Assembly: GCA_034716235.1 (NCBI GenBank)
Contig: JAYEHH010000017.1
Span: 1 to 42,440 of the forward strand
Source: M55B174 sp034716235
GTDB taxonomy: Bacteria > Patescibacteriota > Minisyncoccia > CAIUEV01 > JAHKAQ01
DNA length: 42,440 nt
Direction: 5' to 3'
The notes under the pieces are model-generated. The model saw only the letters and a list, made by a program, of their open reading frames with translations. It had not been told where the DNA came from and made no database searches. Made by a program: the position numbers and the translations under genes. Shown here piece after piece: positions 39,732 to 42,440 of the stretch; the first letter of the stretch is position 1; the number at the start of each line of letters is the position of its first letter.

Positions 39732-41513
39732 ATGCAATCTAAAACAAAAAACATTTTAGTACTATTGGGGATTCTGTTTATAGCTGCCTGTTTAAGATTT
39801 TACGCTTTAGATAAATTTCCGCCGGGACTTTATCCTGATGAGGCCGTCAACGCTACCGATGCTTTACAAGCTCTAGAAAAAGAAGATCTCCAGACCTATT
39901 ATCCAAACAACAATGGAAGAGAAGGGCTTTTTATTAATCTCTTAGCCTTAAGTTTTAAATTTTTTGGAGCTAGCATTGATACCTTGAGAATGGTGCCCGC
40001 TATTATAGGATTGCTAACAATTTTAGCTGTGTATTTGTTAGGCAAAGAAATAATCAATCAGACAGGTGGCTTGGTAGCTTCTTTTTTAGTGGCTGTTTCT
40101 TATTGGCATGTAAATTTTTCCCGCGTTGGCTTTAGAGCTATTTTAGTTCCTCTTGTTTTATCTCTTTCCTTTTATTTATTATTCAAGGGGTATCGCATAT
40201 TAAAAACCCAAGGTGTTTCTAAAAAATCACCCAAGCAACGCACAAAAAAGAACCAGAATTATATCGGTCAATTATTTCAAAAAATTCATTCTCTTTACAG
40301 AATAACCTGCAAGGATGCTAAGAATGAAAATGGGGAACGCAACGGTCGCTTATATTTCTTGCTAGCCGGATTAATTTTTGGAATTGGCTTTCATACTTAT
40401 TTAGCTTTCCGAGTTTCTCCAGCAATCGTAGTGGTCTTCTTTCTGCTCATCTGTTTAGTAAATTTTAAAAATCGTCTTGAATTAAAAAGATTAATTGTTG
40501 TACCTAGCCTGCTTTTCCTCTTGGGAACATTGATAACAGCCTCCCCTATTTTTTATCATTTCTTTGAGAATCCAGAACATTTAGGAGCTCGTCAAAATGA
40601 TAATTCCATTTCTGTACTTGATCCTAAAAATAACAAGGGAGAACTAATACTGGCCGTTAGCAAAACTTTTCTACAAACTTTCGGTCAGTTTTTTTACAAA
40701 GGAGATATGAATTGGAGACACAATCTTCCTCCTAACGCTCAGCTCTTCGCTCCTATTGCCTTATTGTTTTTAGGAGGCCTAGTCTATATCTCCTCTAAAA
40801 TGATAACTGGCATTCTTAAAATTTTCAAAGCTAATTCCAAAAACAAAAAAGTAAATTCTTCAGATGATGAGGTTATTAAATTCGGAACTATTTTAGCTTG
40901 GCTGTTAATAATGCTCTCTCCGGCTTTCTTAACGGTTGAAGGGTTGCCCCACGCCCTAAGATCTATTGGTTCATTGCCCGTTGCCTATCTGATCGCAACT
41001 ATCCCTCTGGTACTTCTTGTAAAAAGAAGCTACTCCTTGCCAGGTGCTAGTAAAAAAACAGCCCCTTTCCTTGGCGGATTTACCAAGGTATTAATTTTCT
41101 CAACCCTTGCCTTAACCTTAATTTATAATTCAGTTAATTATTTTGTTATTTGGGGAGAGTCTCCAGAAGCTGCCCATGCTTTTGAAAAAAGACTGGTTAA
41201 TCTTGGCGAATATCTTGGCAACTCAAAAAAAGATAACCAGTATTTAATTGTTAATCAAGAAGCAAAAATAATAGAAACCGGCTTTCCGGTTTCTCTAGAA
41301 ACAATAAAGTTTTTTAACTACCAAAAAAATAAGCAAGTTGTGTATCTCCACCCTGAAGAATTAAACAAAATAAAAATACAAAAAGATACCGAAATTATTC
41401 TTCAAAAAACAGACCCTGAACTGATAAAGCAATTAGAGTATAGCTATTCTTTGAAGGCTATTTCTATTCCTGATAAAACTTTGCCAGAAATAGAATTTGT
41501 AGTTTTAAGGTAA
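39732..41513 (+). CDS. GT-C glycosyltransferase, PMT/ArnT-like (GT39 type)
   Basis: A 593-residue protein with about 11-12 membrane helices and a soluble C-terminal tail (about 480-593). The first external loop has PPGLYPDEAVNATDA, the D-E motif of GT39 enzymes that use a lipid-phosphate sugar (or similar) on the outer face. Conserved RMVPAIIGLL and YWHVNFSRVGFRAI follow. A basic cytoplasmic insertion (about 160-205, SKKSPKQRTKK) is unusual. It would act outside the membrane on a lipid, glycan or protein; the GT2 at 33299 could supply the donor. Its 3' end overlaps the convergent lipoprotein gene by 9 bp. Confidence 0.87.
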   Translation: MQSKTKNILVLLGILFIAACLRFYALDKFPPGLYPDEAVNATDALQALEKEDLQTYYPNNNGREGLFINLLALSFKFFGASIDTLRMVPAIIGLLTILAVYLLGKEIINQTGGLVASFLVAVSYWHVNFSRVGFRAILVPLVLSLSFYLLFKGYRILKTQGVSKKSPKQRTKKNQNYIGQLFQKIHSLYRITCKDAKNENGERNGRLYFLLAGLIFGIGFHTYLAFRVSPAIVVVFFLLICLVNFKNRLELKRLIVVPSLLFLLGTLITASPIFYHFFENPEHLGARQNDNSISVLDPKNNKGELILAVSKTFLQTFGQFFYKGDMNWRHNLPPNAQLFAPIALLFLGGLVYISSKMITGILKIFKANSKNKKVNSSDDEVIKFGTILAWLLIMLSPAFLTVEGLPHALRSIGSLPVAYLIATIPLVLLVKRSYSLPGASKKTAPFLGGFTKVLIFSTLALTLIYNSVNYFVIWGESPEAAHAFEKRLVNLGEYLGNSKKDNQYLIVNQEAKIIETGFPVSLETIKFFNYQKNKQVVYLHPEELNKIKIQKDTEIILQKTDPELIKQLEYSYSLKAISIPDKTLPEIEFVVLR

Positions 41514-42221
41514 TTTACATTTACCCTCTTTGAACCCTACTATTTCTAAAGTCATATTCCCTATTTTTTGTGAGCTATTTTGACAAGCTTGGCAAGCATT
41601 TTCAAACTCAAGCCACTCAATTTCTTCTCCACTCTCTGTCTGAGCTTTAACTTGAGCGCAAACAACTGAGCCAGTTTGACAATGAGCAGAATCTATTTGG
41701 TCGCAAGTGATTAGACCATCCTCAACAGAATCAATATTGTCTATTGTCTCTGATTGTTCTGATGACTCCTGACTTGAATTATTACTATCTTCTTTATCTT
41801 CTTCTGAATCTTCAGTACTTAATCCGTTCTCACCTTCCTGATTGGTGCCTTCTTCTTTATTTTCCATCAATTGACTAGCTTTCTCAATAAAATCACCCAA
41901 TTCTTTAAAGAATACTTCAATCATTTGCTCCGCTGTTTGATCTTCCAACAATTTATCCATATCAGAGCCTTCATCGTCAGTAATCCCCTCACTAACCTCT
42001 GTTTCAGTGTTGCCATTTACCCCTTCGTCAGTTTTGGGGCTTACCCCTTCATTGGTTTGAGGATTTATTTCCTCGTCAGTCTGGGGATTAGTTGCTATTT
42101 TAGCTTGATGTTTTTTGGCCATCAAATTTAACCCCGAATCCAAACAACCAGAAAGAAAAATTACACTTCCTAACAAAAAACAAACAGCTCCTAATTGTTT
42201 TATTATTTTAGAATAAATCAT
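41505..42221 (-). CDS. Lipoprotein with acidic repeats and Cys-rich C-terminus
   Basis: A 238-residue protein with a lipoprotein signal (lipobox LSGC, Cys26). Residues 45-76 are four 8-residue repeats (NPQTDEEI, NPQTNEGV, SPKTDEGV, NGNTETEV) encoded by 24-bp units, followed by a long Glu/Ser/Asp-rich linker. The last 70 residues hold six Cys (TCDQ, HCQ, VCAQ, ACQAC, KCKL) and are probably disulphide-bonded or metal-binding. It would sit outside the membrane with the linker reaching outward. The 3' end overlaps that of the GT-C gene. No family recognised. Confidence 0.78.
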   Translation of the reverse strand: MIYSKIIKQLGAVCFLLGSVIFLSGCLDSGLNLMAKKHQAKIATNPQTDEEINPQTNEGVSPKTDEGVNGNTETEVSEGITDDEGSDMDKLLEDQTAEQMIEVFFKELGDFIEKASQLMENKEEGTNQEGENGLSTEDSEEDKEDSNNSSQESSEQSETIDNIDSVEDGLITCDQIDSAHCQTGSVVCAQVKAQTESGEEIEWLEFENACQACQNSSQKIGNMTLEIVGFKEGKCKLP

Positions 42222-42235
42222 TTATTTTTCAATTT

Positions 42236-42440
42236 GGGGTCATTCCCGTCCCGTCATCCCAGTAAAGATTAACTAACTCGTTGACAGTTATGTCACCCCC
42301 GCGAAGGCGGGGGTCCAGAAACTAGAATAAAATTTCTGAGACTAAATACAAATTAACAATTACTAGAAAGCTGACTTACATAAATTTTTAAGTTTTCTAT
42401 AAATTTTCTAGAAGAAATAAATACTGTTAAAAAATTGATT
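42236..42440. mobile_element. MITE-like element, second copy (cut by window edge)
   Basis: It starts GTCATTCCCGTCCCGTCATC like the copy at 27246. It has the hairpin ACCCCCGC-GAAG-GCGGGGGT (42295-42314) and the 62-bp identical block (42314-42375), then about 60 bp of clear but imperfect similarity to the edge. Relative to the first copy the GC-rich hairpin lies on the other side of the block, so the two copies differ in their outer parts. Confidence 0.65.

Overview
The window looks like a chromosomal segment of a Candidate Phyla Radiation (Patescibacteria) bacterium, most likely a Parcubacteria-like lineage. This is inferred from gene content, not from a database search. The DNA is AT-rich, genes are short and tightly packed, and TGA is used as a normal stop, which argues against Gracilibacteria and Absconditabacteria. 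Characteristic features are a tandem array of T4SS-pilin-like genes, a shortened MurE, a ribosomal protein S1 with four S1 domains and a lysine-rich tail, and many glycosyltransferases. Clear Shine-Dalgarno sequences are rare. I saw no tRNA, rRNA, CRISPR array, transposase or phage gene.

Layout. (1) 1-8782, minus strand: a metallo-beta-lactamase-fold hydrolase, a small membrane protein, gyrA, a methyltransferase, a possible tiny lipoprotein, a solute-binding lipoprotein and then six consecutive T4SS-pilin-like genes carrying eight pilin-type domains (the last is cut by the window edge). (2) 9010-15409, plus strand: rpsA, tilS, ftsH, a multi-pass membrane protein and a secreted/anchored protein of unknown function. 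(3) 15412-16370: a site-2 protease (minus) diverging from rpmB (plus). (4) 16395-20901, minus strand: an apparent operon of GT4 glycosyltransferase, histidine-kinase-like protein without the phosphoacceptor His, double-receiver response regulator, and MurE with a pentapeptide-repeat insertion. (5) 21097-28847, plus strand: surface-glycan genes (UDP-sugar dehydrogenase, GT2, two GT4, a GT-C-like membrane protein) broken up by two repeat-rich intergenic islands. (6) 28887-31124: an alpha/beta hydrolase and a divergent RtcB, ended by a clear terminator. (7) 31218-39452, minus strand: three soluble charged proteins, a VirD4/TraG-like ATPase, an MreD-like protein, a GT2, frr, rseP and a truncated GIY-YIG protein. 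(8) 39732-42221: a GT-C (PMT-like) glycosyltransferase converging on a lipoprotein gene.

How it fits together. Two parts of a cell-envelope secretion/pilus apparatus are present: the pilin array at the left and the coupling-type ATPase with three uncharacterised partners at the right. A large share of the rest builds or regulates the surface: polysaccharide sugars, MurE, site-2 proteases and a two-component-like pair. Intergenic DNA is unusual. A 9-bp tandem repeat (consensus GTTYRTAAA) recurs at seven places, often in what appears to be the 5' leader of a gene, and MITE-like palindromic elements occupy 24.7-24.9 kb, 27.2-27.6 kb and 42.2-42.4 kb.

The best candidates for something undescribed are the duplicated and fused pilin array co-transcribed with an orphan solute-binding protein, the ATPase with its three charged partner proteins, the His-less kinase operon, and the 9-bp leader repeats.
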